From Echinicola vietnamensis DSM 17526 (GTDB lineage Bacteria; Bacteroidota; Bacteroidia; Cytophagales; Cyclobacteriaceae), in contig NC_019904.1 in the NCBI RefSeq assembly GCF_000325705.1, positions 70,001 through 134,000 on the forward strand: a stretch of DNA of 64,000 bases, written 5' to 3'. Under the pieces are notes generated by a model that saw only the letters and a program-made list of their open reading frames with translations, did no database searches and was not told where the DNA came from. The stretch's first letter is position 1; each line of letters begins with the position of its first letter. The position numbers and the translations under genes were made by a program. Positions 25,815 to 34,243 of this stretch are shown in pieces.

Positions 25815-27323
25815 CTAAACCTGCTTCACCACTTTCCCTTCTTCCAGAACCAGCTCATGATCCACCACCTGTGGAACATCCTGCTCATAGTGGCTGACAT
25901 AAATCATCGATACATCCGGATGGCTTCCGATATGGTCGATGGTTTCCCTGAAAAGGATTCGCTGCTCATCGTCCATCCCTTGAGCCGCCTCATCCAAGAT
26001 GAGCAAAGCCGGTGACTTGATCATCGCCCGGGCAAGCAAGCAAAACCGCTGGTTTTCCAGAGGGATCTGGGTTAGCCGCAGCTGGGCCACATGGGCGATC
26101 CTAAACAGTTTCAACCAGTCCATTGCCTGCTGCTCCTGCTCAGGGGTCACTTTCTTGAAAAGGCCCATCGTATCAAACAGTCCTGACAAGACCACCTTTA
26201 AACAGGTTTGGTTAGCAGGGAAATACCGGGCCAGCTCCGGTGAAACAAATCCAATCGGCCGCTTGATATCCCAAATGGTCTCTCCAGTGCCTCTTTTCCG
26301 GTCAAATAACACCAAGTCATTTGCATAAGCCTGGGGATTCTCGCCATTGATCAGGCTGAGCAAGGTGGATTTCCCCGCACCGTTATGCCCCCGCAGCGCC
26401 CAGCATTCCCCTTGGTTTACTTGCCAGTTGACATCATCCAAAATAACTTTTTTGTTGTACTCGATGTGGACATGATTCATCTGGATCAACGTATCAAACT
26501 TCTCCACCGGCTTGAGCTGGATCAGCTCATCCAACCTTTTATGGTCAAACCCGCTCAAGGCCGCGTGATCTACCAGATCCACTTGATGGACCTCTTCTCG
26601 CTTCGCTACTTGCACGACCTTTCCTCCATCCAGAATGGCCACGTGGCTAATGGCCTCGGGAATTTCATCAGGTGAAGTGGTCATGATCACTTGTATCCTT
26701 GAAGCGGTGATGGCCTTGAGCACCTCTCCAAAGTGCTCCCTAGTACTCACATCCAATCCCGTCATAGGCTGATCCATCAAAAACAACCTCGGATTGCGCA
26801 ATAGGGCGCAAGCAATGGCAAGTCTCCGCGACTCACCATTCGACAATTTGATCAGCGATTTCTCGCCAAGGGATTGAAGCTCCAGCAGATCCATGACATT
26901 TTTCACATTCCAATGTCCACTTTGCTTTGCTTCCACACTTTCCAACTGTTCTTTCACGGTGGCGGCCTCCTCTGACTCGGAGGAATTGAACCGTTGCTGA
27001 TAATAGAAATTCTGTAAGTTGGATTTATTCGTGAAGGTGTACCGCTGGGAAACCACTGCAATCAGGTCCCGAAAACTATTGATCTTTCCTTCAGCTGTCA
27101 TCTTCTGCTGGTATGCCACCGCAAAATCCCGCGTTACCCTTCCCGCTGATAAAATGGTCTTCCCCAAAATCGTATCCAAAAAGGCGGTTTTCTCGGCTCC
27201 CGAGGCACTTAAAATCGCCCAGTTTTCCCCGGTGCTCATTGAAAAATCCAATTCTTGGAAAATGGTACGATCCAAGTACTTGACCTTGGCACCTTCTATT
27301 GAAAGAAATATATCCTGCGTCAT
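25815..27323 (-). CDS. Twin ABC ATPase, ModF-like, with one degenerate ATP site
   Basis: 502 residues, two fused ABC domains and no membrane part. Domain 2 has intact Walker A GHNGAGKST (312-320), Walker B with Glu445 and switch His478. Domain 1 has an intact signature LSNGE (160-164), but its Walker A is SASGAEKT (39-46), the catalytic Glu is Gln185 and the switch His is Ser217. Domain 2's signature is replaced by IPLENQR (420-426). So one composite site is intact and the other degenerate at every position. Relatives include ModF/PhrA. No permease or molybdate genes are adjacent, so the partner is unknown. Confidence 0.82.
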   Translation of the reverse strand: MTQDIFLSIEGAKVKYLDRTIFQELDFSMSTGENWAILSASGAEKTAFLDTILGKTILSAGRVTRDFAVAYQQKMTAEGKINSFRDLIAVVSQRYTFTNKSNLQNFYYQQRFNSSESEEAATVKEQLESVEAKQSGHWNVKNVMDLLELQSLGEKSLIKLSNGESRRLAIACALLRNPRLFLMDQPMTGLDVSTREHFGEVLKAITASRIQVIMTTSPDEIPEAISHVAILDGGKVVQVAKREEVHQVDLVDHAALSGFDHKRLDELIQLKPVEKFDTLIQMNHVHIEYNKKVILDDVNWQVNQGECWALRGHNGAGKSTLLSLINGENPQAYANDLVLFDRKRGTGETIWDIKRPIGFVSPELARYFPANQTCLKVVLSGLFDTMGLFKKVTPEQEQQAMDWLKLFRIAHVAQLRLTQIPLENQRFCLLARAMIKSPALLILDEAAQGMDDEQRILFRETIDHIGSHPDVSMIYVSHYEQDVPQVVDHELVLEEGKVVKQV

Positions 27324-27462
27324 TTATTTGCTAGTTTCTTGTCAATGCTTATTTCGGAATGTACAACCACATCCCGGCAAGCAAATTGCTGCCAAGTGCT
27401 TGCCTCGATAATTTTTTCATGGAGTTAGCTCCTTTCCGCTACCTTTATAGCGGATATTTACC

Positions 27463-27915
27463 TTACATTTTATTTTTGGTATCGATCGTAATGGTGACTG
27501 GCCCATCATTGATCAAGGCCACTTTCATGTCGGCACCAAACTCCCCTGTCTGAATGGGCTTGCCCAGATCTTTTTCTACTGAAGCGATAAATTTCTCGTA
27601 AAGCGGAATGGCCACTTCAGGTTTGGCCGCTTTGATGTAGGAAGGACGGTTTCCTTTTTTGGTGCTGGCATGCAGGGTAAATTGGCTGATCAGCAGAACA
27701 TCTCCTCCTACCGCTAACAGGCTTTTGTTCATGACGCCCGCCTCATCACTGAAAATCCGGAGATTGACCATCTTCCTGCTCAGCCAAGCAATGTCCTCCT
27801 CTCCATCTGCTTCCTCGATTCCTAAGAGCACCATCATTCCGATGCCGATTTGCCCTTTTATCTTCCCGTCAATTTTCACCGAAGATTCAGAAACTCGCTG
27901 AATAACTGCTATCAT
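27463..27915 (-). CDS. dtd: D-aminoacyl-tRNA deacylase
   Basis: 150 residues, complete. The catalytic SQFTLHAST (about 97-105) and the cross-subunit GP motif NDGPVTITID near the C terminus are present. It starts MIAVIQRVSESSVKI, as the family does. It hydrolyses D-aminoacyl-tRNA (and Gly-tRNA-Ala) as proofreading. ATG start; divergent from the following membrane protein gene with about 35 bases between. Confidence 0.96.
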   Translation of the reverse strand: MIAVIQRVSESSVKIDGKIKGQIGIGMMVLLGIEEADGEEDIAWLSRKMVNLRIFSDEAGVMNKSLLAVGGDVLLISQFTLHASTKKGNRPSYIKAAKPEVAIPLYEKFIASVEKDLGKPIQTGEFGADMKVALINDGPVTITIDTKNKM

Positions 27916-27948
27916 TGTATTGCTGTGTTAAATAAAATTTGAAGATAG

Positions 27949-29133
27949 TTGAAATCAGGCAAGATATACAGTTTTACCGATGTCATTTTGGCAATGGCCC
28001 TTACCATGGGAGGTTTTATGCTCTTCAACATCTATCAATCTCCCCTGCAGCACTCACTTAATCCTCTTTTTGATGCCAATCAATACGAAAAAGCATATGC
28101 CTATTTTCGCGGAGAATCAACCGACTACCCGGTAAATTACCCCTTTAGTGTCCGCATACTGGTCCCTTGGCTTGCTGCCCAACTTCCTTTTGAAAACATC
28201 ATCGACAATTTCAAAGCCCTCAACCTCTGCTTTGGCTTGGCTTGGATACCCCTTTGGTTTATGGTCGCTAAACGGATCGGCATCGACCGCTTTAAAGCAT
28301 GGGCAGGTTGGTTTTGGATCACTTTTCACTGGGTGGGTGTGCTGAAGGGAAACCTTTCTGATCCCATCACGGTAGATGTGCCGCTTTACTGCTTTCAGCT
28401 TCTTTTAGTGTATGCCTTATGGAGCCAAAGGTGGGGATTGCTCCTGTTGATCACTCCCCTGATGACCATCCAGAAGGAATCCATTTTACCACTTCTACTG
28501 GCATTGGTCGCCTTTCCCGGGATTTCCCTTTGGCGTAACCATCAAAAAAAGGCGTTCTTCTTCCTCGTTGGAGCCTTTCTAGTGAGTCTCCTCAGCTTAA
28601 AATTGACAGGACACCTGTTTCCTCCTGCCAATACGGGAAACAATGGCGCTGTCAACCTGTTTTACAACACACTGGGGTTGCTGGGGCACCCTGATCTTTT
28701 TCTCCATTGGATTTGCTCGATCACCGTGGCTTATGGCGGATTTTTGTGGGCCTTTGTCCGACAGCAGCAGCTAAGTTCCTTCTACAACCAAAAATGGCTG
28801 GCTCCACTGACCCTTACGTATGCCTTTTTCAGTCTTTTTGCCGGTGGGGATTTTACGCGCATTGCGTTCTTGGGCAGCCCGTTTATCATGCTTTTCCTGT
28901 TAAAGGAACTGGCATTGACCAGACGCCAATGGATAATTTTGCTTTGCATAAGCCTTCCCGCGATGCGATTAGGTGAATTTCTGCCAGATGGCGGCGCAGC
29001 CTTTGAAAAATGGAAAACATGGTATCCCGAATACGCTCCTTGGAAATGGATGGTGATCTATGCACTTTATACCGTCGTGGTGGCGGCAGTTTCCTGGAAA
29101 TGGCTCAAAAAGCCCAAAAATTTGCTGGATTAA
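27949..29133 (+). CDS. Polytopic membrane protein of unknown function
   Basis: 394 residues with about 10 hydrophobic segments separated by short loops. An early extracytoplasmic loop (about 25-65) contains FDANQYEKAYAYFRG. I do not recognise the family. The layout resembles GT-C glycosyltransferases or bacterial polyprenyl-sugar enzymes, but no DxD motif is clear. The start is uncertain: TTG at 27949 follows directly after an in-frame TAG, and the first ATG is at 27994 inside the first helix. TTG leaves a reasonable cytoplasmic N terminus. Confidence 0.65.
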   Translation: MKSGKIYSFTDVILAMALTMGGFMLFNIYQSPLQHSLNPLFDANQYEKAYAYFRGESTDYPVNYPFSVRILVPWLAAQLPFENIIDNFKALNLCFGLAWIPLWFMVAKRIGIDRFKAWAGWFWITFHWVGVLKGNLSDPITVDVPLYCFQLLLVYALWSQRWGLLLLITPLMTIQKESILPLLLALVAFPGISLWRNHQKKAFFFLVGAFLVSLLSLKLTGHLFPPANTGNNGAVNLFYNTLGLLGHPDLFLHWICSITVAYGGFLWAFVRQQQLSSFYNQKWLAPLTLTYAFFSLFAGGDFTRIAFLGSPFIMLFLLKELALTRRQWIILLCISLPAMRLGEFLPDGGAAFEKWKTWYPEYAPWKWMVIYALYTVVVAAVSWKWLKKPKNLLD

Positions 29134-29195
29134 ATCAAAAATCCTCTCATTAAAGCAGGCATTCCCATGAAACCAACCTGATACCGATGATTCAA

Positions 29196-29915
29196 CTATT
29201 CGAATATCTGCATCTCCTTGGATTCTATGATCTTTACCACCTCCAATTCATCATTTATGGCTTGGTGTAACATGGCCTTTGCCACTTGATGATCGTAGAT
29301 CGGTTTATATTTCTTAAAAAGCCCCAAAGCCGTAATCGCTTTGGCAGCCACTTTTCCAAGACTCTCCCCGATCCGCGTTTCCTTTCGATCCCCAAGTAGA
29401 ATGGATGGCCTGAAAATACCCAAATACCTGAATGGGATCAATTTCAGGTCTTCCTCCACTTCACCTTTGACCTTGGAATAAAACACAGAGGAAGTTTGAT
29501 CGGCTCCGAGCGAGCTAACATAAAGGAATTTTGACGCTCCCCATTGGTGGGCCCACTTGGCAAAGTCGATCACATAGTCATGATCTATCTTGTAAAAGTT
29601 TTCTTTGGATTTTGCTTTTTTGATCGTGGTCCCTAAGGCACAAAAAGCGTGTATGGTCACTTCTTTTTTTTCATAATCTTGCACCAGACCATGGTTTTCT
29701 CCTCCTATATCCTTTTTTCGAAATGCTTCCAATAAACTGGCCTGATCCAAATGATCAAAGTCCACCACCAACTGAATAAGCTTTTGATGCTTAATGGCCA
29801 GCGCTCGCCGGGAGACCGTAACCACATGATCATACTGTGGTGCTTTGAAAAGCTGATGCAAAAGCTGCACCCCTATCAGTCCTGATGCTCCCGAAACGAT
29901 GGCGATGGTCCTCAT
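29196..29915 (-). CDS. NAD(P)H-binding oxidoreductase, TIP30/HTATIP2-like short-chain fold
   Basis: 239 residues. The Rossmann motif GASGLIG is at 9-15. The active-site area VSSLGADQTSSVFYSKVKGE has the Tyr-x-x-x-Lys pair as YSKVK. FRPSILLGDR is typical of the atypical SDR group that includes HTATIP2 and YwnB. Substrate unknown. It lies 11 bases downstream of the thioredoxin-like gene. Confidence 0.83.
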   Translation of the reverse strand: MRTIAIVSGASGLIGVQLLHQLFKAPQYDHVVTVSRRALAIKHQKLIQLVVDFDHLDQASLLEAFRKKDIGGENHGLVQDYEKKEVTIHAFCALGTTIKKAKSKENFYKIDHDYVIDFAKWAHQWGASKFLYVSSLGADQTSSVFYSKVKGEVEEDLKLIPFRYLGIFRPSILLGDRKETRIGESLGKVAAKAITALGLFKKYKPIYDHQVAKAMLHQAINDELEVVKIIESKEMQIFE

Positions 29916-29926
29916 ATCAAATCATT

Positions 29927-30538
29927 TTATTGGGTCAATAACGTTTTAAACTCTGCCTCCAAAGTCTGGTGCTTATCTTTGGCATACCAAAGGTGAATGG
30001 TCTTTTTAAACTCTTCAGCAGAAACACCTTTTGGATCCTCCTTAAAGGCCGCCATCATTTCCTGCAAAGGCTGTGGCCGTGGCCCCCAAGTAAACAGGAC
30101 GTCCATTGTGGCTTCGTCCAAGGCTACTAGTTTGGGAATGGAACGCCCACCATTGGTCAGAAATTCATCCATGACAGCAAGGTTTTCGTCCCTTAGGATA
30201 TAGCGGATTTTTATGTTTTCATTGAATGCTGCCAGTTTTTCGATATATGAGATATTCTGTGCAGCATCCCCACACCACGCCTCTGTCAGCACCAACCACA
30301 CCTGCCCGCGAGCTATCTTCTTTACGGCTTCCACCGCCCCTTTACCGACCTTTGCCGTTTTATCCCAACGCTTCATTCGCTGGACATTCATGCGGGTATA
30401 GTCCATCATCGCTTCAGAATGGTTACTCCCCGTAGTTTTATTTTGCAACAGCAGCTGGTCAATGAGCGCTCGATACTGCGCAAAATCCATGGATTCGTCT
30501 ATCAGTTCCCTGGTAATCGAAGAAGAAATAACGGTCAT
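29927..30538 (-). CDS. Thioredoxin-like protein with a single active-site Cys
   Basis: 203 residues. The thioredoxin-fold motif is VWLVLTEAWCGDAAQNISYI, where the usual CxxC reads C-G-D-A, so the second Cys is lost. A cis-Pro region follows (GGRSIPKLVALDE). A family of such proteins occurs in Bacteroidota and Bacillota (Thioredoxin_9-like). It is probably not a disulfide reductase of the classical kind. The start may be ATG at 30538 or 30490 (MDFAQYRAL). Confidence 0.78.
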   Translation of the reverse strand: MTVISSSITRELIDESMDFAQYRALIDQLLLQNKTTGSNHSEAMMDYTRMNVQRMKRWDKTAKVGKGAVEAVKKIARGQVWLVLTEAWCGDAAQNISYIEKLAAFNENIKIRYILRDENLAVMDEFLTNGGRSIPKLVALDEATMDVLFTWGPRPQPLQEMMAAFKEDPKGVSAEEFKKTIHLWYAKDKHQTLEAEFKTLLTQ

Positions 30539-30573
30539 ATAATTTCCTTTTTTTCAGGTACCAACAAGCGCTC

Positions 30574-31005
30574 TCATGCCTTAGTTCGCTCCCATTCCAA
30601 AAAATCCTCGATATCGTGCTGCATGCTCTTGGTGACGGCCAATAGCACGGAAAGGTCATCCACAAAACCCAACCCTGCTATAAAATCCGGTATGAAATCC
30701 AGCGGCATCACAAAATAAAGCAAGCCCAATACCAATAGTACCAGGGTCTTGGTAGAAAAGGCCCGATATTCATTTTTATAGTACGCTTTCACCATTCGAA
30801 TAAGCGTTTCCAAATAATAGCGCGACTCCTGAACCGTGGGATTATCAGCAACCTGATGCAGCTTTTCCGTAACCCGCTCCAATAGCACGTGTACTTTTTC
30901 TTTGCTTTGGGCGATTCTCTCTGCTTTCTTTTCATACATTCTTTTTGCCTTACCTAGCAAGTTGACCTGTTCTTTGTTGCTGTATTCCATGTTCATCGTC
31001 TTCAT
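30574..31005 (-). CDS. YkvA family membrane protein (DUF1232)
   Basis: 143 residues. The C-terminal half has the DUF1232 core: a hydrophobic helix followed by PLDFIPDFIAGLGFVDDLSVLL. The N-terminal 60 residues are charged and likely coiled-coil (KKAERIAQSKEKVHVLLERV). Function is unknown. It lies 6 bases after the upstream gene and in the same run as the thioredoxin-like and SDR genes. Confidence 0.85.
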   Translation of the reverse strand: MKTMNMEYSNKEQVNLLGKAKRMYEKKAERIAQSKEKVHVLLERVTEKLHQVADNPTVQESRYYLETLIRMVKAYYKNEYRAFSTKTLVLLVLGLLYFVMPLDFIPDFIAGLGFVDDLSVLLAVTKSMQHDIEDFLEWERTKA

Positions 31006-31011
31006 CGTCGC

Positions 31012-31533
31012 TTAAAAGTATATTCTAATTTCAGATTTCACTTTCGTTAATGCAAAAGATATGCCGTCATTTTTCTGATCCAGAGCACGTTGGAAGATCC
31101 TTTTGGCTAAATCCACCCCTTTATCATCAGGATTTACATCCTGCATGGCAGAATTTACCAGAGTGATCACATTTTCCACCGCACTCTTCACGCTGGCCCA
31201 TGTTTCATCAGAGAAATAAACCTGCTGCGACAGGTTATGATTGAATTCTTCCCGAATTTCCTGCAACAACAGCCCATGAAGCTCTTTGGCAGAATAAGGC
31301 TGGTTATTTACCCTTCTTACTAAATTATTGGGCGTAAGCCGCTCCAACAAAAGACAAAGCCGCTCTCCCGCCTGCAGCCGAATCGGCATGACGACCTGGC
31401 TGTTCTTGGTTTTCAGCTCCACCAGTTTGGACTCCCTTTCCTTGGAAAGAAAGGATACCACCACCAAATACATCCCATAAATAACAAGCCCTGCGGGCAA
31501 AATGATCTTCAACAGTTCAATAACGTACTCCAT
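31012..31533 (-). CDS. Membrane-anchored protein of unknown function, Bacteroidota type
   Basis: 173 residues. One N-terminal helix (about 6-28, LKIILPAGLVIYGMYLVVVSFL) is followed by a soluble alpha-helical domain. It includes RLQAGERLCLLLERLTPNNLVRRV and QEIREEFNHNLSQQVYFSDETW. I know similar proteins only as conserved hypotheticals. It is first in a leftward group of four genes. Confidence 0.75.
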   Translation of the reverse strand: MEYVIELLKIILPAGLVIYGMYLVVVSFLSKERESKLVELKTKNSQVVMPIRLQAGERLCLLLERLTPNNLVRRVNNQPYSAKELHGLLLQEIREEFNHNLSQQVYFSDETWASVKSAVENVITLVNSAMQDVNPDDKGVDLAKRIFQRALDQKNDGISFALTKVKSEIRIYF

Positions 31534-31637
31534 TTACTATTTTTGATTGATTCCCGAATATCTAAAATATTTCAAAGAGAAGTTGATAATTTGTCATTAA
31601 TTTTGAACTATCCAATTGTCCGGAACATTAATAAGAC

Positions 31638-31958
31638 ATGCTGATTCCAATTACCATTACCGAAAAAGCTCAAAAAGAGATCAAAAACATCATGGAGCAT
31701 AAAAACATCCCTGTTGACTATTCCCTTCGTGTAGGGGTAAAAGGCGGCGGATGCGGTGGAATGTCCTATGCCCTTGGCTTTGACAAGCCTAAAGAAGACG
31801 ATCAGCAGTTCGAAACGGGCGGGATCCCAGTGCTGATCGAAAAGCGGCATGTGATGTTTTTGATGGGCATGCAGGTGGATTTCTATGAAGGAAATGAAGC
31901 CCGAGGGTTTACGTTCGAAAATCCCGATATCCCCAAAAGACATGACGTAAACGAATAA
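31638..31958 (+). CDS. A-type carrier paralogue lacking the C-terminal Cys pair
   Basis: 106 residues. The N-terminal half matches IscA/HesB, with VGVKGGGCGGMSYALGFD holding Cys39. After GFTFENPD, where carriers have TCGCGxSF, this one has IPKRHDVNE and no Cys. So only one of three cluster ligands remains. It cannot bind a cluster in the usual way; it may dimerise with another carrier or have a new role. It is followed 18 bases on by a secreted protein gene. Confidence 0.85.
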   Translation: MLIPITITEKAQKEIKNIMEHKNIPVDYSLRVGVKGGGCGGMSYALGFDKPKEDDQQFETGGIPVLIEKRHVMFLMGMQVDFYEGNEARGFTFENPDIPKRHDVNE

Positions 31959-31976
31959 TCCCACACCAACTGTACC

Positions 31977-32477
31977 ATGAAAACACGTGCTTTCTTCCTG
32001 CTTTTCATGATGTCGGCTTTCTCTCCAGCTGTTGCTCAGGAAGTTTTGCATCTAAAAAAAAATGAACCCGCTGCCGCCGGAAAGGTGGAAGACCTCGCCT
32101 GGATGGCCGGTTACTGGAAAGGCACGGGGTTTGGCGGGGACTGTGAAGAGCTATGGCTTCCCCCACAGGGAAACAGCATGACTGGAATTTTTCGGTTCGT
32201 TGAAAATGGCAAGCTGGTATTTTCTGAATATATGGTTCTTCACGAATCTGAAGGACAACTTCTGCTAAAGGTGAAACACTTTAGCGATGATTTTTTTCCA
32301 TGGGAAGAAAAAGAAAAATGGATCAATTTTCGCTTCATCAAAACCACTGGCCAAACCGCCTATTTTAGTGGATTGACCATTCAGCGTGACGGTGATTCCA
32401 TGACCCTAAAGCTGGCCATGGAACAAGATGGCAAAAGGTCCATCGAAACGTTTGTATACCAAAAGTCAGATCTGTAA
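31977..32477 (+). CDS. Secreted protein, DUF6265-like
   Basis: 166 residues with a signal peptide (MKTRAFFLLFMMSAFSPAVA, cleavage before QEV). The mature part contains DLAWMAGYWKGTGFGGDCEELWLPP, the typical start of DUF6265-like lipocalin-type domains. It probably sits in the periplasm. Function is unknown. Confidence 0.75.
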   Translation: MKTRAFFLLFMMSAFSPAVAQEVLHLKKNEPAAAGKVEDLAWMAGYWKGTGFGGDCEELWLPPQGNSMTGIFRFVENGKLVFSEYMVLHESEGQLLLKVKHFSDDFFPWEEKEKWINFRFIKTTGQTAYFSGLTIQRDGDSMTLKLAMEQDGKRSIETFVYQKSDL

Positions 32478-32520
32478 TTCAGTGTTCACCCCTTAGGTTT
32501 AAACCTCACCAGCATTTTCT

Positions 32521-32982
32521 TTATAAAAAGTCTTCAAAAGCCGGTTTCACATTGCTCCAAAACTCATCCAGAGCAATAATGCGTGGCTTTAAAAAAGAGA
32601 TAATGGCCGGCCAATCATCATGGTTCATGACATTCACGCCTTCCAGTCTTTTTTCTATTTTGGACGTGGCTTTTCCGTAGTCATCATAGGTATGCAGCTG
32701 CCAGTCCCATTCTTCCTCCAAGGTCCCGTGCAGCAACTTTTTGAACGTTTCAAATTGCTCAAAAACCAGCTCTTGCATGTCAAGGTCCTTAAAATTGATT
32801 TCAATACCGATGGAGGCAAATCCTCGTTCGGCTTTCATCCTAAAAAACACTTGGGGCACATGGGTCTTGTAGTTTTGCCAATTTACGCGTCCTCCTTCTG
32901 CAGAAGGCACTGGCTTCATATACTGCCCAAATGCCGTCCAAAAATCTTTCTTAGTCTTGGTAATTTCAGCTCTTTTGTACAC
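32521..32982 (-). CDS. DUF4268 domain protein
   Basis: 153 residues, no signal or membrane helix. The text FWTAFGQYMKP followed by VNWQNYKT and a central GIEINFKD is typical of stand-alone DUF4268 proteins, whose domain is also found in some restriction-related proteins. Function unknown. It lies 8 bases after folB in the WD40-DivIVA-FolB operon. Confidence 0.75.
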   Translation of the reverse strand: MYKRAEITKTKKDFWTAFGQYMKPVPSAEGGRVNWQNYKTHVPQVFFRMKAERGFASIGIEINFKDLDMQELVFEQFETFKKLLHGTLEEEWDWQLHTYDDYGKATSKIEKRLEGVNVMNHDDWPAIISFLKPRIIALDEFWSNVKPAFEDFL

Positions 32983-32990
32983 GTATCGAC

Positions 32991-33356
32991 TTATTCGTAA
33001 TCTGCAGGATAGGAAACTTTCACCACGGAATAGTTCACTACTCCACCTAAGGCAGGATTATGTTTTTTTATGATGATATCTATGGATTCCAGGTTTGGGT
33101 AAACCTTGAGAATATCTTGAAGCATGAGGTGCGCCAAATGCTCCAAAAGCTTTACAGGTTCCTCCATATGGGACTTGGCGATTTGGTAGATCCGGGAGTA
33201 ATCGACGGTCTCGTTTAAGTCATCCTCCAACATGGCTTGCTTAAAATCCGTTTCCACATGAATATCCACGGTAAACCGATTCCCCAATTTTTTCTCTTCA
33301 GAAAACACCCCATGAAACGCATGGAATTCTATTCCTTCCAGTGATACTTTACCCAT
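32991..33356 (-). CDS. folB: Dihydroneopterin aldolase
   Basis: 121 residues from ATG 33356. Motifs: GIEFHAFHGVFSEEKKLGNRF with the pterin-site Glu, and the late IIIKKHNPALGG with the catalytic Lys. It cleaves dihydroneopterin to hydroxymethyl-dihydropterin in folate synthesis. An upstream in-frame TTG at 33362 is less likely; the ATG lies 2 bases after the divIVA-like stop. Confidence 0.93.
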   Translation of the reverse strand: MGKVSLEGIEFHAFHGVFSEEKKLGNRFTVDIHVETDFKQAMLEDDLNETVDYSRIYQIAKSHMEEPVKLLEHLAHLMLQDILKVYPNLESIDIIIKKHNPALGGVVNYSVVKVSYPADYE

Positions 33357-33358
33357 AA

Positions 33359-34243
33359 TCAATCAAACTGGTCAAAAAATGAACCTGAAGCTTTCTTCTT
33401 TTCTGCTTGGGGTTCTTCCTCCTTCTTCGCCTCCTCAGGGGCTCGCTCATCGACCTTTGGCGCATCCTTTTCAGGTTGCTTGGCCTCGGTATCTTCGTTT
33501 GCTTTAGGGGCGTGGGGATCTTCTTTTATTTCATGGCTGGGTGAGGGCTGCTCTTTTTCCACTTCCGGCGCCACCGGTGCTTGTTCTTTCTCTTTACGGG
33601 GCTCTATTACAAAAGTATGGGACTTTTCTTTTGGTGACTGTTTCGGAGCGTCTTCTTCGTTAAAATGCGGTGACTTACGGCTTAATTCCTTTACCGCTTT
33701 GGTATGCACATCCAAGTCGATCCGCTTGATATCCTCTTGTGACTGCTTCACATTTTCAAGGCTATCACTGGCCATATTTTTGAGGTTGCGGATGACAATT
33801 TCCCGCTGGGCCAGCAATTCCTCGTAGCTTTCTACCAGTGCACTGACATCTGCCTTCAAATCCTCCATGATCCTTTTTGATCGGCTTTCGGCCTCTTCAA
33901 TAATGCTTCTGCTTTTGTTTTTGGACTCGGCGATCATGGCATCGGCATTCATTTGGGCCTCTTTGAGGATCAGCTCCGCTGTTTTATTGGCCTGCTCGAT
34001 CATATTTGCACCGGTATCTTCAGCGGCTTTGAGGGTCTTGAAGAGAGAATCCTCCACTTCCCTGAGCTTGGCGGATTCTTTTTGGACTTGCTCCAGCTTT
34101 ACCTGTAACTCGCGCTTTTCATCCATTTCCCGCTCCCACTCTTGTGAAAGGGAGACCAAAAAGGAACTCACCTCGTCTTTATCGAAGCCCCTGAAATTTT
34201 TTTCAAATGTCTTTTGACGTATTTCTAACGGTGTAATCTTCAT
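33359..34243 (-). CDS. DivIVA domain protein with disordered tail
   Basis: 294 residues. The N-terminal DivIVA membrane-targeting motif is clear: ITPLEIRQKTFEKNFRGFDK and DEVSSFL (about 3-30). A long coiled coil follows (about 32-190). The tail (about 195-285) is Pro, Glu, Lys and Ala rich and probably disordered, ending SGSFFDQFD. In Gram-positives DivIVA marks curved membranes and recruits division proteins; the role in Bacteroidota is unclear. Its ATG overlaps the WD40 stop (ATGA). Confidence 0.88.
   Translation of the reverse strand: MKITPLEIRQKTFEKNFRGFDKDEVSSFLVSLSQEWEREMDEKRELQVKLEQVQKESAKLREVEDSLFKTLKAAEDTGANMIEQANKTAELILKEAQMNADAMIAESKNKSRSIIEEAESRSKRIMEDLKADVSALVESYEELLAQREIVIRNLKNMASDSLENVKQSQEDIKRIDLDVHTKAVKELSRKSPHFNEEDAPKQSPKEKSHTFVIEPRKEKEQAPVAPEVEKEQPSPSHEIKEDPHAPKANEDTEAKQPEKDAPKVDERAPEEAKKEEEPQAEKKKASGSFFDQFD

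Noticed and set aside
27372-27402. Inverted repeat GGCAAGCA/TGCTTGCC between the ABC and dtd genes
   Set aside because: Only 8 bp with no T run and no conserved context visible; could be chance.
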